In this document: piece after piece, positions 62,449-64,000 of the stretch
Layout of the letters: each line of letters starts with the position of its first letter
Numbering within the stretch: the stretch's first letter is position 1
From: Cymbidium sinense
Taxonomy: Eukaryota; Streptophyta; Magnoliopsida; Asparagales; Orchidaceae
Direction: 5' to 3'
Assembly (NCBI GenBank): GCA_021442155.1
Contig: CM038225.1
Span: 81,232,925-81,296,924, forward strand
DNA: 64,000 bases
Program-made: the position numbers and the translations under genes
The notes under the pieces: model-generated
Database searches by the model: none
What the model was told of the DNA's origin: nothing
What the model saw: only the letters and a program-made list of their open reading frames with translations

Positions 62449-64000
62449 GAACCCACATCCAACAACTTGGAAGTGTTAAGTGGGGTTCAAATGAATTTGG
62501 AAAGATTGATTGAAAGATTTGAATATGAATCCAAACTTCAACAAATTTAGGTATGTTGAAATATGGATTCAAAATTTTGATAAGATGCTTCCATGGTTCA
62601 TTTGAATTTGCTTGAATTTAAATTTGTGATTTTGATGACCCTTTCCTCTAACAAATTTAGGTATGTTAGAGTAAGGGTCAAAATGATTTTGTGTTTGATT
62701 GTTTTGAAAAATTTTACTTAGCAAATTTATGTATGCTGAGTGAAGTAAAAGTGAATTTGTTTCTTTTGAAAATTTTGTTTTGTTTGATGAAAACTTTGAT
62801 TATTACTTAGAAATTTAGGTATGCAAAGTGAAGAGTGTATTTTGTTTAATTTTTAAATTCCTTAGTAAATTTGATGCTAAGAAAATTTTTCATTTGTTTG
62901 AAATTTTGATTTTGGATATCTTAGCAAATTTAGTATGCAAGGAATCCTAAGATTCATTTGTTTGATATTTTGAAAAGTGATTTTTATGCTAAGGGAATCC
63001 TAATTTTGTTTTATTTTTGAAATGATTGAAAGTGGAGATTCAACTTAGCAAATTTGGTATGCTAAAGATGAAATCCCACTTGGTTTTGTGAAAATAAATT
63101 TCACTTAGCAAATTTAGTATGCTATTTGAAATTCCAAATGGTGTGTTGATTTCATTTTTGTTTTTTTTTTCTCCTTAAATTTGGGTATGCTAAGGGAAGA
63201 AGTTCAAATGTTTGAAAATTTTGTTTTGATTTTGAAAACTTCACTTAGCAAATTTGAGTATGCTTGTGAAGTTCAAATGTGTTTAGAAAATTTTGATTTT
63301 GATTTGGAAATTCACTTAGCAAATTTGAGTATGCTAGATGAAGTTCCAAAAAAGTGTTTTGAAAATTTTGGATTTTTGAATTTGGACTTCATAACAAATT
63401 TGATATGTTAAGTGTGGTTCCAAATGTTTGAAATTTTGTTGATTTTGGATTTGGAAACTTCACTTAAAAAATTTGAATATATTAAATAAAGTTCCAAAAT
63501 GTGTTTAGAAAATTTTGCTGATTTTGTATTTGGAAACTTCACTTAACAAATTTGAATATGTTAAATGAAGTTCCAAATGTGTTTAATTTTTTTTTGAAAT
63601 ATGATTATTGATTTTGATTTTGGATTTGGAAACTTCACTTAACAAATTTGAGTATGTTAAATGAAGTTCCAAAATATGTATTTTGAAACATTTTTTTTTG
63701 AATTTTTGGGATTTGGAGACTTCACTTAACAAATTTGGGTATGTTAAGTGAGGTTCCAAATGTGTTTGAAGTTTTTGGATTTTGAATTTGAAGACTTCAC
63801 TTAACAAATTTGGGTATGTTAAGTTCCAAAATGTGTTTGGAAATTTTGTTGATTTTAGATTTGGAAACTTCACTTAATAAATTTGAGTATATTAAATAAA
63901 GTTCCAAAATATGTTTGAAAATTTTGATGATTTTGGATTTGGAAACTTCACTTAACAAATTTGGGTATGTTAAATGAAGTTCCAAAATTATGTGTTTTGA
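62449..64000. repeat. Tandem array of about 20 imperfect hairpins, 70-95-bp spacing
   Basis: Each unit has a left arm, a near-constant loop AAATTT(R)GGTATG, and a right arm complementary to the left. Examples are GAATCCAAACTTCAACA..TGTTGAAATATGGATTC at 62527-62570, a GACCCTTT..AAGGGTC unit at 62637-62679 and CTTCACTTAACA..TGTTAAGTGAAG near 63717. Between hairpins lies a T-rich spacer with GTTTGAAAATTTTG. Units start near 63230, 63310, 63388, 63468, 63535, 63630, 63717, 63793, 63867 and 63946, and more diverged ones lie from 62449. The array runs past the window end. ORFs on the minus strand (63583-63985) are by-products of the repeat. It lies on the 5' side of the gypsy gag region, so it probably belongs to the element's leader or 5' LTR. 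Confidence 0.85.

Noticed and set aside
63583..63985. Two minus-strand ORFs with repeats of LTYPNLLSEVSK
   Set aside because: They are translations of the hairpin array; units are not kept at a multiple of three and other units carry stops.
62449..64000. CRISPR-like array of repeats and spacers
   Set aside because: Spacing is irregular, repeats are diverged, the spacers are themselves repeated, and the context is a plant retrotransposon.

Overview
The window looks like a gene-poor, repeat-rich stretch of nuclear DNA from a flowering plant. It is strongly AT-rich, has spliced genes with short AT-rich introns, and carries remnants of most plant transposon classes: hAT, PIF/Harbinger, CACTA, LINE, Ty1/copia and Ty3/gypsy. 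The lineage cannot be fixed from the sequence alone. The only host gene that reads intact is a DSBA-like (FrnE-type) thioredoxin-fold protein on the minus strand at 38489-40890. Its seven coding exons join in frame to 218 residues.

Layout. 1-3563: the 3' part of a broken hAT transposase, a 68-bp tandem repeat, a GC-richer island and a hAT-like terminus. 3634-10380: a complete PIF/Harbinger element with TAA target duplications, holding a broken transposase, a broken Myb/SANT-like partner gene and exon-like sequence of unknown origin. 10640-11485 and 14830-16060: two LINE 3' ends in opposite orientations. 16090-25735: two 2.15-2.3 kb arms in inverted orientation around about 5 kb that begins with an orphan CACTA terminus. 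28019-28234: a Tourist-like MITE. 28410-30440 and 44750-46540: two diverged copies of one non-coding repeat family. 31640-35035: a 5'-truncated copia element with a predicted 622-bp LTR. 37560-37889: an unrecognised coding-like ORF. 38489-42120: the DSBA-like gene with a probable 5'UTR intron. 42120-44700: AT-rich DNA with TA microsatellites. About 46540 to the window end: a large decayed minus-strand gypsy element, probably Tat-like, with gag, protease, reverse transcriptase, RNase H and integrase remnants at 54717-62340. Its 3' side (49600-54700) carries several tandem-repeat blocks. Its 5' side (62449-64000) carries a tandem array of imperfect hairpins.

How the parts relate. The Harbinger transposase and Myb-like protein would normally act together in transposition, but both are disrupted here. 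All retroelement coding regions are broken. Only the DSBA-like gene is predicted to be functional. The most unusual feature is the hairpin array at 62449-64000: the loop is conserved while the stem sequence changes from unit to unit with pairing largely kept. Next come the tandem-repeat-rich 3' side of the same element and the large inverted repeat. All calls come from reading the sequence; no database search was run.
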